The notes beneath the pieces were generated by a model. It made no database searches, had not been told where the DNA came from, and was given only the letters and a program-made list of their open reading frames with translations. The position numbers and the translations under genes are program-made. A DNA stretch of 64,000 bases. It comes from Psychrobacter namhaensis. Lineage in GTDB: Bacteria; Pseudomonadota; Gammaproteobacteria; Pseudomonadales; Moraxellaceae. The stretch covers positions 248,001-312,000 of the forward strand of contig NZ_JABASS010000001.1 in NCBI RefSeq assembly GCF_016107545.1, in the 5' to 3' direction. Positions within the stretch are counted from its first letter, which is position 1; each line of letters begins with the position of its first letter. This document shows, in pieces, positions 45,405 to 52,127 of the stretch.

Positions 45405-45449
45405 CGCTTATCACCTCATATAAAAAATGCCTGCACGTAGGGCAAACTG

Positions 45450-45605
45450 TTACAAATCTAAGTAACCATCAGCTATCTGCTGATCTATCGTCTCTTTTAT
45501 TAATTCCCAAGCATTAGGGTCAATAGCAACTGACTCACCGTCTCTAGTGTCCTTAATGAATATCGTTTGCTTGGTCACATCAATACTTACTGTTGAGTAG
45601 TCCAT
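45450..45605 (-). CDS. Small hypothetical protein, 51 residues
   Basis: MDYSTVSIDVTKQTIFIKDT… ending IADGYLDL. It starts inside the stop of the upstream gene (TGATG) and has AAGG about 9 bases upstream, so it is translationally coupled. Predicted beta hairpin then helix. No family recognised. It is the second gene of the late operon. Confidence 0.6.
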   Translation of the reverse strand: MDYSTVSIDVTKQTIFIKDTRDGESVAIDPNAWELIKETIDQQIADGYLDL

Positions 45606-45778
45606 CACTTGTTACCTTTGATGAAGTTCATCTCACCTAGCACAGCCTTTGAACCTTTACGCCCACACTGTGCACGCTTAACCATGAAGTCATGCCAATA
45701 ATCAGCGGCTGTCTTTCTACCGCTACTGTGGCACTGTTTCCATCTGCTTAATATCTCATCGTTTGATAAGTCGCACAT
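45605..45778 (-). CDS. First late-operon gene, 57-residue hypothetical protein
   Basis: MCDLSNDEILSRWKQCHSSG… with AGGG about 9 bases before the ATG at 45778. An in-frame extension to 45895 would run through the leader terminator and is rejected. The text CGRKGSKAVLGEMNF is common to small phage proteins near HNH genes, but I cannot name a family. It lies 30 bases after the leader terminator, so it depends on antitermination. Confidence 0.6.
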   Translation of the reverse strand: MCDLSNDEILSRWKQCHSSGRKTAADYWHDFMVKRAQCGRKGSKAVLGEMNFIKGNK

Positions 45779-45807
45779 GAGCAATCCCTTGCCAAATTTC
45801 GGACAAT

Positions 45808-45839
45808 AAAAAAGCCCTATCGAATTAACGATAGGGCTT
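45808..45839 (-). terminator. Leader terminator of the late operon (tR'-like)
   Basis: Perfect 11-bp stem AAGCCCTATCG (45812-45822) and CGATAGGGCTT (45829-45839), loop AATTAA, A-run on the left. It lies about 95-125 bases downstream of the late promoter and before the first late gene, the same arrangement as lambda pR'-tR'. Confidence 0.85.
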
Positions 45840-45938
45840 GGTATAGGTCGGGCCGCATGATGGACAAGATGTGTAAACACAACGCCAAATACCAACCCTA
45901 TTTAACACCGCTTTACACAAAAGTCTTAGCGTGACATA

Positions 45939-45967
45939 AATATAGCCTATTTTTTTGATTGGGTCAA
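45939..45967 (-). promoter_or_regulatory. Late promoter (pR'-like)
   Basis: On the minus strand TTGACC (45967-45962), 17-base spacer, TATATT (45944-45939). Transcription would start near 45932 and produce a leader of about 125 nucleotides ending at the terminator 45808-45839. This is where a Q-type antiterminator would act. Confidence 0.75.
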
Positions 45968-46034
45968 TAAATAAAAGCATTTAGCTCTAAATAATTTATT
46001 TTGCATTTATTTTTAATTATTTTACATTTAGGGG

Positions 46035-46063
46035 TAGACAGTGCCGCCAAATGGCACTATAAT
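46035..46063 (+). promoter_or_regulatory. Promoter-operator of the inserted cassette
   Basis: TAGACA (46035-46040), exactly 17 bases, then the consensus TATAAT (46058-46063). The 17-base spacer itself is an inverted repeat, GTGCC-N7-GGCAC (46041-46057). A repressor bound there would occlude the promoter completely. The likely start of transcription is near 46070. Confidence 0.85.
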
Positions 46064-46087
46064 AGACTCATACCAACCAATACTACA

Positions 46088-46101
46088 CACCCAAACGGGT
46101 G
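46088..46101 (+). promoter_or_regulatory. RNA hairpin abutting the first ribosome-binding site of the cassette
   Basis: CACCC (46088-46092), loop AAAC, GGGTG (46097-46101), immediately followed by the Shine-Dalgarno GAGAGGA of the gene at 46115. A protein bound to this hairpin would block translation of the first gene. Confidence 0.55.
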
Positions 46102-46114
46102 AGAGGATACCAAG

Positions 46115-46567
46115 ATGAACAAGTCAAACCTATTTAAACTAGCCCACACACTAACTAAAGCAACCATCAAAGCTGGTGACAACTATCAAGTAACATTTGG
46201 CGCAGCAGTAAAGCACATCAACTCTATCCACAACATCACTGGTACTGACAAGCAGTTAGCATGGGCTAACACGATCATTACTAACATCATTACTACTATC
46301 AAAGCTGCTAACGACAACATTGGCGCTCATTTTGCAAACAATCGCACTGATGTACGCGCTCTGCCAGCTCTTAACGCAACACTAAACAAGGGTATTGCTC
46401 ACTTTATCAACAAATATGCGAGCATGAGCTTTAACGAGCTAATCGCTTTAGCTGCAAACAAAACTTACAAAGATATGCGTCAAGAGCTAGATGCTAAGAT
46501 CGTTAAAGCTGTACTACAAAACGTTAAAAAAATGGAAGCAAAAAAAGGCGTTAAATTTATCAAGTAA
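46115..46567 (+). CDS. Cassette gene 1: hypothetical basic protein, anti-CRISPR candidate
   Basis: 150 residues, helical, Lys/Asn/Ala-rich. The opening LFKLAHTLTKATIKAGDNYQ and VTFGAAVKHI recall short hypothetical proteins of gammaproteobacterial phages and plasmids whose function I do not know. GAGGATACCAAG precedes the ATG. It is the first gene of a four-gene unit on the strand opposite to its late-gene and replication neighbours, driven by a strong, probably repressed promoter. Candidate anti-CRISPR or other early inhibitor from context only. Confidence 0.7.
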   Translation: MNKSNLFKLAHTLTKATIKAGDNYQVTFGAAVKHINSIHNITGTDKQLAWANTIITNIITTIKAANDNIGAHFANNRTDVRALPALNATLNKGIAHFINKYASMSFNELIALAANKTYKDMRQELDAKIVKAVLQNVKKMEAKKGVKFIK

Positions 46568-46592
46568 TCAACATAAAATTAAGGATAAGACT

Positions 46593-47018
46593 ATGTTAAA
46601 TATTAATGAGTTAAAAGCAAAAGCGGCAAGCAACGATGTGTCTATCGTAGATGTGGCAGATGGCTTGTATCAAATCTATAGCGGCGATTACGCTATCGGC
46701 GTACCTCAAGACTTAGAGCACCTGCAAAACGCTGATAAGTATGGTGTGTTTGAGGAGTTTGAGGAGGGCGCAGCCGAGGTGTTTACCCCTGATATTGAGT
46801 TTTTATGCACCAATGGCGCCAACAGCAGTTTTAAAGTGATGGCGGTTAATGCTGACGTGGCGTTAATGTTAGCAGCCAAGCGGTTTGATAGTGAGTCTGA
46901 TTATGTGCTACCGATTAACGTAGAGAGTGAGGGCGGATTAACTGGCGCAACGCTCAACGATCCTACCACTATATCGTACACAGATGAGGAGTTAGGGTTA
47001 AACGATGACTATATTTAA
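46593..47018 (+). CDS. Cassette gene 2: highly acidic protein, possible nucleic-acid mimic
   Basis: 141 residues from ATG 46593 with AAGGA 8 bases upstream. By my count it has about 27 Asp/Glu against 6 Lys/Arg, with clusters such as FEEFEEGAAE and TDEELGLNDD. It has no hydrophobic segment or recognised family. Strong negative charge is common in proteins that mimic DNA or RNA, including several anti-CRISPR and anti-restriction proteins. An in-frame upstream start at 46491 would overlap gene 1 by 77 bases and is rejected. It overlaps gene 3 by 14 bases. Confidence 0.75.
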   Translation: MLNINELKAKAASNDVSIVDVADGLYQIYSGDYAIGVPQDLEHLQNADKYGVFEEFEEGAAEVFTPDIEFLCTNGANSSFKVMAVNADVALMLAAKRFDSESDYVLPINVESEGGLTGATLNDPTTISYTDEELGLNDDYI

Positions 47019-47214
47019 AGATCACGGTTACAGCCCTGACAACTTTGCAGCGCTAGTCGCTGCATCGGGTTGTAAATCAAACTTACAGTTTATGACTGAC
47101 AATGATATGACCAAAACCACGTTTTACAGATACATGCGCGGCGACACGTCTATTGACTGGCAGACATGGCAGCTACTTGTTAAAAAATACGAGGTCAATA
47201 ATGGCAAGGCATAA
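47005..47214 (+). CDS. Cassette gene 3: HTH protein, candidate anti-CRISPR-associated (Aca) repressor
   Basis: 69 residues. The segment MTKTTFYRYMRGDTSIDWQT with WQLLVKKY reads as a helix-turn-helix followed by the W-x-W/L pattern seen in small phage regulators. AGGG lies 8 bases before its ATG. Its place inside a short operon whose promoter contains an inverted repeat matches the aca genes that autorepress acr operons. The family is inferred from pattern and context; it could be another type of autorepressor. Confidence 0.65.
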   Translation: MTIFKDHGYSPDNFAALVAASGCKSNLQFMTDNDMTKTTFYRYMRGDTSIDWQTWQLLVKKYEVNNGKA

Positions 47215-47470
47215 ATCTATCTCACAGCGATTAAAGTATCGGTTGGAGCCAAGCGTCAAGCAAGACATTGTTAATGACTGGTCAAAAGGTCAGCAAGACA
47301 AGTTTTTTGATGCGTACAAACAGCTTGAGGACGCAATAGGACGCAATGACGTACATGAGACACATATTGCACTAGATGCGCTAAAAGACATCGGTATCAA
47401 GTCGTTTGATGCGATCCCCAATATCGCAAAAGCTCTGATTGACACGCCACCCGATGGTAACTATGATTAA
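47201..47470 (+). CDS. Cassette gene 4: hypothetical protein
   Basis: 89 residues from ATG 47201 (MARHKSISQRLKYRLEPSVK…) with GAGG 8 bases upstream, overlapping gene 3 by 14 bases. The N-terminus is basic and the rest mixed helical (DWSKGQQDKFFDAYKQLEDA). No family recognised. It ends 4 bases before the CRISPR-repeat-like sequence, so both are on the same transcript. Confidence 0.65.
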   Translation: MARHKSISQRLKYRLEPSVKQDIVNDWSKGQQDKFFDAYKQLEDAIGRNDVHETHIALDALKDIGIKSFDAIPNIAKALIDTPPDGNYD

Positions 47471-47473
47471 CGA

Positions 47474-47551
47474 GTCGCACTTAGTGCGTGGATTGAAACC
47501 GAACTAGAGTTTTTTAAATTATAGAGAGCACGGTTAACGCCGTGCTTTTTT
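47474..47551 (+). ncRNA. Solitary type I-C-like CRISPR repeat with terminator, candidate RNA anti-CRISPR (Racr)
   Basis: Bases 47474-47499 read GTCGCAC, TTA, GTGCGTGGATTGAAAC. The stem CGCAC/GTGCG and the 3' handle GTGGATTGAAAC match type I-C CRISPR repeats as I know them, but the loop is about six bases shorter than the usual 32-nt repeat. There is only one repeat, so it is not an array. It is followed by a 27-base AT-rich stretch and then an intrinsic terminator. A transcript from the cassette promoter would end in a crRNA-like RNA that could capture Cas proteins. No cas gene is present in the window. Confidence 0.6.
47527..47551 (+). terminator. Intrinsic terminator ending the cassette
   Basis: AGCACGG (47527-47533), six-base loop, CCGTGCT (47540-47546), then six T's. 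Confidence 0.92.
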
Positions 47552-47562
47552 GTGCGATCAAA

Positions 47563-47964
47563 TCAAGATAAGTACCGCTCAATCATACGCTCAGCCTCTC
47601 TTATCATCATAGTCACATGCTGATACTTTACGTGTTTTTTGTCTTTATGATCCCAGCTTAGATGCGCTAATCTTGGGTACTCTTTGTCTGTTAGATAATA
47701 CCGCGCAATCTCTTTTGGTGTGTAAGTCTCGTAGTACCTCAGCTTTACAATGTCTGCTAGCACGTTTGACTCACCGCGTAGCGTCTTGATAGCAGCATCA
47801 ACAAGCATCGCCTCATCATCGCTGATATAGTAAGCCGTGGGCGCTTTACACGACTCTGCAACATTGCCTCGCATCATGAGCAAGCAGGGACTAATAAAAC
47901 CTAATCCGTGATTGCACGATCTACTCCAAGCGCCCCAAGACTGTAATTTGTCTTTAATATCCAT
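47563..47964 (-). CDS. Late antitermination protein Q (Phage_antitermQ type)
   Basis: 133 residues from ATG 47964 with GAGGG 6-8 bases upstream. The N-terminal MDIKDKLQSWGAWSRSCNHG matches the start of phage 82-type Q proteins (…LEQWGAW…). The DDEAMLVDAAIKTLR, LRYYETYTPKEIARYYL and C-terminal helix also fit. It would bind at the late promoter and let RNA polymerase read through terminators. Its start overlaps the stop of the DUF1364 gene (TGATG). The late promoter lies about 1.6 kb downstream, separated by the inserted plus-strand cassette. Confidence 0.8.
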   Translation of the reverse strand: MDIKDKLQSWGAWSRSCNHGLGFISPCLLMMRGNVAESCKAPTAYYISDDEAMLVDAAIKTLRGESNVLADIVKLRYYETYTPKEIARYYLTDKEYPRLAHLSWDHKDKKHVKYQHVTMMIREAERMIERYLS

Positions 47965-48248
47965 CAGTCCCTCACTCCAATCAGTCCGCTGTCTACCCAA
48001 ATTTGCAATGTCTCAAAATGCGCTCTTAAAACATCCTTATAAACCGTATCGCTCTTTACTCGCCCGTCTATCGTGTCGTGACAGCTTGAGCAAGCAAAGC
48101 AGCCCATGTAATCAGGTGGCTTGATGCCTACACCACAAAACCTGTTAATCCGTATATGAGCGAGTACCACCGTTTCAAGATTGTAGTTGCAGCCTGTGAG
48201 CCGTAACGTACATTGCTGACCTCTTGCTGATTTGCGTAGCTTACTCAT
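47964..48248 (-). CDS. DUF1364-family protein (putative nuclease/resolvase accessory)
   Basis: 94 residues: MSKLRKSARGQQCTLRLTGC, ETVVLAHIRIN and MGCFACSSCHDTIDGRVKSD, the DUF1364 signature with Cys pairs and CHD/IDGR. This family sits in nin-like regions of lambdoid phages. A metal-binding nuclease fold related to HNH is likely; the biochemical role is not settled. Confidence 0.85.
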   Translation of the reverse strand: MSKLRKSARGQQCTLRLTGCNYNLETVVLAHIRINRFCGVGIKPPDYMGCFACSSCHDTIDGRVKSDTVYKDVLRAHFETLQIWVDSGLIGVRD

Positions 48249-48332
48249 AAAAAACCCCTGCCTTGATCACACGTTAGATTGCCGAAAATAAAGGGCTGTA
48301 GAAAAATAAACCTTGAAATATCCGTTCCTTGA

Positions 48333-48806
48333 TCATTCATAATAAACCCCGTCTATTGGCGGCTGTGTTAGGCGTAAACCGCGCTTGATAACAAAATGGT
48401 GGTACATAGCATCGAGATATTGCTGCATCTGCGATTTATCCATTAGCCTGGTCACTGGCAGATCAATCGGTCTTGTCATCAGTGCAACTTTTGTCTCATA
48501 CGGTAGCGGCTCAACGTCTGCCATATAAACCGCCTCATATTCCGCATCTGCTGCACACAGTATCGGCACACCAAACCATAACTTGCATAACGCTCTGTAC
48601 TGCTCGTAGGTGTGCTCTTTATTCTGCTCCGCTACCTCAGTTAGCCACTTGTGCTGCAAGCTGTTCTGCGGGGTGCTACGCTTCACCTTTTCGCCATCTT
48701 CTTCGGTTGCTGTGTAGGGTAATGACCGTTGAGCTAGATAAGACATATGTTTTAACCTCTCATCGTCATTACGCACTAGTCGGCTGACCTTGGTTGATTT
48801 AGTCAT
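48333..48806 (-). CDS. NinB-like recombination protein
   Basis: 157 residues from ATG 48806 (MTKSTKVSRLVRNDDERL…). The blocks RSTPQNSLQHKWLTEVAEQN, LCKLWFGVPIL, MTRPIDLPVTRLMDKSQMQQ and FVIKRGLRL fit the NinB/Orf family, single-stranded-DNA-binding recombination mediators. It follows DUF3310 with a TAATG overlap. Assignment is by pattern; DUF1367-like relatives are an alternative. Confidence 0.6.
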   Translation of the reverse strand: MTKSTKVSRLVRNDDERLKHMSYLAQRSLPYTATEEDGEKVKRSTPQNSLQHKWLTEVAEQNKEHTYEQYRALCKLWFGVPILCAADAEYEAVYMADVEPLPYETKVALMTRPIDLPVTRLMDKSQMQQYLDAMYHHFVIKRGLRLTQPPIDGVYYE

Positions 48807-49291
48807 TAGTCCACATCCATGTTTTCTAGTCGCTGTATCTCGCACTCAATAGCTCGCTTAGCATCAGCCCACATATCCTCAAATATGTACTCCATTGCAT
48901 CGCTAATATTCCCACCTCGAAACTCTGCTATTTTTATAATCTTATCGAGCAATCTAATATCGGTTATTTCTTCCATCTGCCATGCTTGCTCTGCATACCA
49001 AGCTGCCTTCTTTAAATCCTCAATCGTTGAGCCTTTCTTACCTGCCCGATAGAGATACTTAAAACAATTTCCTCCGCAAAACTGCATTTTTGAAGTCACT
49101 TCAATACATTCAATTCCGCTTGCGTCTTTGTAATGCGGCGGATGATTTACCATGTCCGCAGTTATTTTCTTTTCGAGATCGGATCTTTTAGAGCCTCCAA
49201 CATAACGCTCATTACTACCCCACTTAAATCCGTTTATATCGCACGATGGAAAACCAATTTCTTCATGGTGTTTCTTCTCAATCTCACTCAC
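48806..49291 (-). CDS. DUF3310-family protein (nucleotide kinase-like)
   Basis: 161 residues. The core VNHPPHYKDASGIECIEVT, CGGNCFKYLYRAGKKGSTIE and DLKKAAWYAEQAW is the DUF3310 signature. Proteins with this domain are annotated as SaV-like nucleotide kinases, but the domain has no known activity. The C-terminal 50 residues are an added helical part. Confidence 0.88.
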   Translation of the reverse strand: MSEIEKKHHEEIGFPSCDINGFKWGSNERYVGGSKRSDLEKKITADMVNHPPHYKDASGIECIEVTSKMQFCGGNCFKYLYRAGKKGSTIEDLKKAAWYAEQAWQMEEITDIRLLDKIIKIAEFRGGNISDAMEYIFEDMWADAKRAIECEIQRLENMDVD

Positions 49292-49294
49292 AAC

Positions 49295-49489
49295 CTACCC
49301 CTTACGATAATTGTTAATAAAACTGCTCACACTGTCCGTGCTAAGCTCATTATTTTCATCGACCGACTCAATAACCGCCTGACCTTGCGTGTTAATCCAA
49401 ATCGATATGACCTCGCAATCCGTGTTGTCTTTCTTGTGTGTCGATTGGTCGCCTACTGCGATTGGTCTTTTTAGTTTGAGATTAGTCAT
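49295..49489 (-). CDS. Hypothetical protein, 64 residues
   Basis: From ATG 49489 (MTNLKLKRPIAVGDQSTHKK…). Beta-rich text (DCEVISIWINTQGQAVIESV) suggests a small barrel. AGGAG is about 12 bases upstream. Unknown function; part of the leftward early operon. Confidence 0.55.
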   Translation of the reverse strand: MTNLKLKRPIAVGDQSTHKKDNTDCEVISIWINTQGQAVIESVDENNELSTDSVSSFINNYRKG

Positions 49490-49516
49490 CGCCCTTACTC
49501 CTAATAGCTCGCTCAA

Positions 49517-49669
49517 TCAGCTTGTTTTCTCTCTCACTAGACTTGCACCTTTTGCTATCTCAAACGGCTCTACGACCCACTCACGACCGTTTAAAACCAC
49601 TCTACCTGCTATATGGTTGCTGCTTCTTGTCGTCAGCATCGTTATTTTTGGGTTTAATACGCTATTCAT
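49517..49669 (-). CDS. Small hypothetical protein, 50 residues
   Basis: MNSVLNPKITMLTTRSSNHI… ending LVREKTS. The start codon overlaps the rusA stop (ATGA) and has AGGA 7 bases upstream. It is beta-rich (AGRVVLNGREWVVEPFEI). Function unknown. Confidence 0.55.
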   Translation of the reverse strand: MNSVLNPKITMLTTRSSNHIAGRVVLNGREWVVEPFEIAKGASLVREKTS

Positions 49670-50016
49670 GTTTTATCCTCAATTTCGTACAGCTCAACGT
49701 CCACTCGACCACCCTTGATGACTTCGCCGCGTTTGACTGTGATTTCATCAAACTGTTCGTCATCTAAAAATACGTGCCCTTGCATTGAGTCTAAAAGCGC
49801 CTTCAAAACGTTATCTAAGTCCCTGCGCCGCCTATCTGGTACATTGACCACAAAAACCCCTTTCAATCGCCCTGTGAGCTGTTTGCGTCCATTTAACCGC
49901 ATCTTAACCATGTGCTTGTAGCTCTTACCCTCACTGCTAACCCTGACGCTGCCATTTCGGTTTCTTTGCCAGTAGCTATTCACCGATGGCGGATAGTCCA
50001 ATTCAAACTTAATCAC
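49666..50016 (-). CDS. rusA: RusA-family Holliday junction resolvase
   Basis: 116 residues: FELDYPPSVNSYWQRNRNGS at the start, the acidic catalytic segment DRRRRDLDNVLKALLDSMQG and FLDDEQFDEITVKRG, all RusA hallmarks (catalytic Asp in DLDN and in LDDEQ). It cuts Holliday junctions formed in phage recombination or replication. Coupled by overlaps on both sides. Confidence 0.93.
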   Translation of the reverse strand: MIKFELDYPPSVNSYWQRNRNGSVRVSSEGKSYKHMVKMRLNGRKQLTGRLKGVFVVNVPDRRRRDLDNVLKALLDSMQGHVFLDDEQFDEITVKRGEVIKGGRVDVELYEIEDKT

Positions 50017-50213
50017 CGCTTACCCTCCCTAAAATCCAAATCCCCAAATTCATGCTTAAACGCTGATCCGTCGCTATTCCACTTGGCGTAGTCGTCAAAA
50101 TACGGATCACCATCAATCACCCTCACCCTGCCTGACCAGCCGCGATAAACATTGCTTTTTGGGTGGTAGGCGGTTTGTAGTCCGAAAACTGCAAGTCCCT
50201 TGGTTGTTTTCAT
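50013..50213 (-). CDS. Hypothetical protein, 66 residues
   Basis: MKTTKGLAVFGLQTAYHPKS… rich in aromatic residues (VYRGWSGRVRV, DPYFDDYAKW). Four-base overlap with rusA. No family recognised. Confidence 0.55.
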   Translation of the reverse strand: MKTTKGLAVFGLQTAYHPKSNVYRGWSGRVRVIDGDPYFDDYAKWNSDGSAFKHEFGDLDFREGKR

Positions 50214-50215
50214 GC

Positions 50216-50581
50216 CTAAGCCCTGATTACGGCATAAGAGTTGACCAAATCCACTTTTAAATCTTCGTCATACTCTTTCTTAATCTTTGCTCGCAGCTCG
50301 TCACAAAACTCATTACCAAACCCAAAGATCACCTTTGACAAATCGCCCTGTCCGCCTCTGTCCTTGAAAACCATGCTTTGCAATCCGCGCTTGTGGCCGT
50401 CCATATCGAATATGTGCAGCGTGACTTGAAACTTGCGGTCGCGCTTCATGATCCGTTTGCGTCTTGATCTAATCCATTGACCCGTGAACTCAGCTCTGTC
50501 CACTGCCTTTTTGTAGTCGTCATCGTGTAGAAATATCTTGAAGTAACCGTCGAATACTGGTTTAAATGCTGTTTGGCTCAT
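50216..50581 (-). CDS. Hypothetical protein, 121 residues
   Basis: Basic protein with a cluster RSRRKRIMKRDRKF and a beta-rich middle (FQVTLHIFDMDGHKRGLQSM). Start overlaps the stop of the small gene at 50578-50736 (ATGA). Possible nucleic-acid contact from charge only; no family recognised. Confidence 0.6.
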   Translation of the reverse strand: MSQTAFKPVFDGYFKIFLHDDDYKKAVDRAEFTGQWIRSRRKRIMKRDRKFQVTLHIFDMDGHKRGLQSMVFKDRGGQGDLSKVIFGFGNEFCDELRAKIKKEYDEDLKVDLVNSYAVIRA

Positions 50582-50736
50582 GCTGCTGTCTCCACTGGCT
50601 CAATATCAAAATCTAATCCGACTGCGCGTAGTTGTTGGCGCTTCTTGTATTCTTTAGTCACTGGACAATTCATAATCATCAACCAATAGCGGTGCGGCTC
50701 ATCAAATGGGTCCGGCCAATTAGTTACGTTTCTCAT
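50578..50736 (-). CDS. Small hypothetical protein, 52 residues
   Basis: MRNVTNWPDPFDEPHRYWLM… ending DFDIEPVETAA. It overlaps the dnaB stop and the next start by four bases each (ATGA), clear signs of a coupled gene. Trp/Pro-rich N-terminus. Unknown function. Confidence 0.65.
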   Translation of the reverse strand: MRNVTNWPDPFDEPHRYWLMIMNCPVTKEYKKRQQLRAVGLDFDIEPVETAA

Positions 50737-52127
50737 GCTTGCTCACTCCCGTATGGCGGTATGCTGTCCGTGTGATAACTTGGCAGTAAGTTACTAAAGC
50801 GGCTGTACTCACCCTCAAACGCTAGTCTTACGGTCCCAACTGGCCCTTGACGGTTTTTGGCAACACCGACCTCAGCAATGCCTTTATGTTCTGATTTTTC
50901 GTTATAGACCTCATCGCGGTACAAGAACATAATCACGTCAGCGTTTTCTTCAATGGCCCCTGACTCTTTTAGGTCGCTCATGATGGGCCGCTTGTTTGGG
51001 CGGCTCTCTAAGCTGCGGTTAAGCTGTGACAATGCGATCACCGGACAATTAAACTCTTTACCGAACCGTTTAAGCTCTTTTGCAATCTCACCAATGGCGT
51101 TGGCCTTTTGTCCTGCATCTTTACCTTTTGCCTCACCCATGATCTGAATGTAATCAACCATGATTACGCCCACCTCACCGTGAGTATTGCGAATCTTGTT
51201 TAGCGTGGTCCGCATCTGATGAATGGTCATGGCTGGCTGTGATTCGATAAACATTGGATAGTTGTCACGATAGTTGCCGACTGTGCGCGTAAGGTTCTGC
51301 CAATCCTCTGTCTCTACGTTGGTCCCACTGCGAATCTTGTTGAGTTGAACACCTGACTTTGAGGCCATAAAGCGTTGGACCACTGACGCATCTGTCATTT
51401 CAATACTAAAGAACACACCTGCGCGTCGTTTGTAGTTGCCGTCTTTGTCTGTGTAGAAGTCATGCTCAACCATGTTTTGGACCATAGTCTGTGCAAACGT
51501 GGTTTTACCCATTGATGGACGTGCACCGACAATCACAAGGTCCCCATTTTGGATAGGGGCTTGTGCGTCCACTTCTTCAATGCCTGTTGGTTTGAATGGT
51601 AGAATCTCACCGCGCCCTGCTGCTTGCAGATTGTCAAAAAACTCATCCATCATTGAGCCGACTGTGCGTGCGCCGCCGTTTATCTTTTTAGTGTCGATAA
51701 CCTTGGTCATGCTCTCGATGGCCGTGTTGACCTTATCGTCTAGCCTTAGATCGGGATTCTTTAGGTCCTCACGCGCTTGGACCAATAGACGGTCCATTGC
51801 TCTATGCTGTGATAAGTCTCTGATGCGCTCAGCGTATGCCTTGAGATTGAAAAGCGTTGAAGGGCTAGTCATTAGGATTTCAGCAATGTAACCTTCACCA
51901 CCTGTTGCCTCTACTAGGTTGTTGGACTCTAACCAGTCATGGACCATTACGCTGTCATACGGTAAGCCCTGCTCATGTAGTGCGCGAACGCATCTGAACA
52001 TTGTCTTGTGACGGTCCGCTGCAAAATCTTCGTGATTGATAATGGTTGCTACGTGGTCAAGCGAACCTTCGATACTAAGTAGTGATGCAATAACTGATTT
52101 TTCTAAGTCGATGTTGTGAAAGCTCAT
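50733..52127 (-). CDS. dnaB: Replicative DNA helicase, DnaB family
   Basis: 464 residues with the DnaB N-terminal domain (EKSVIASLLSIEG, CVRALHEQGLPYDSVMVHDW) and the RecA-like C-terminal domain: Walker A GARPSMGKTTFA, Walker B IMVDYIQIMG, and ALSQLNRSLESRPNKRP. It unwinds DNA at the phage fork. Its start overlaps the replication initiator gene, giving an O/P-like replication pair in which the phage supplies its own helicase rather than a loader. Confidence 0.95.
   Translation of the reverse strand: MSFHNIDLEKSVIASLLSIEGSLDHVATIINHEDFAADRHKTMFRCVRALHEQGLPYDSVMVHDWLESNNLVEATGGEGYIAEILMTSPSTLFNLKAYAERIRDLSQHRAMDRLLVQAREDLKNPDLRLDDKVNTAIESMTKVIDTKKINGGARTVGSMMDEFFDNLQAAGRGEILPFKPTGIEEVDAQAPIQNGDLVIVGARPSMGKTTFAQTMVQNMVEHDFYTDKDGNYKRRAGVFFSIEMTDASVVQRFMASKSGVQLNKIRSGTNVETEDWQNLTRTVGNYRDNYPMFIESQPAMTIHQMRTTLNKIRNTHGEVGVIMVDYIQIMGEAKGKDAGQKANAIGEIAKELKRFGKEFNCPVIALSQLNRSLESRPNKRPIMSDLKESGAIEENADVIMFLYRDEVYNEKSEHKGIAEVGVAKNRQGPVGTVRLAFEGEYSRFSNLLPSYHTDSIPPYGSEQA

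Noticed and set aside
45779-45895. N-terminal extension of the first late gene
   Set aside because: The extension would translate across the leader terminator; the ATG at 45778 has its own ribosome-binding site.
47474-47499. Calling the repeat a CRISPR array
   Set aside because: There is only one repeat unit and no cas genes; a solitary repeat unit fits better.
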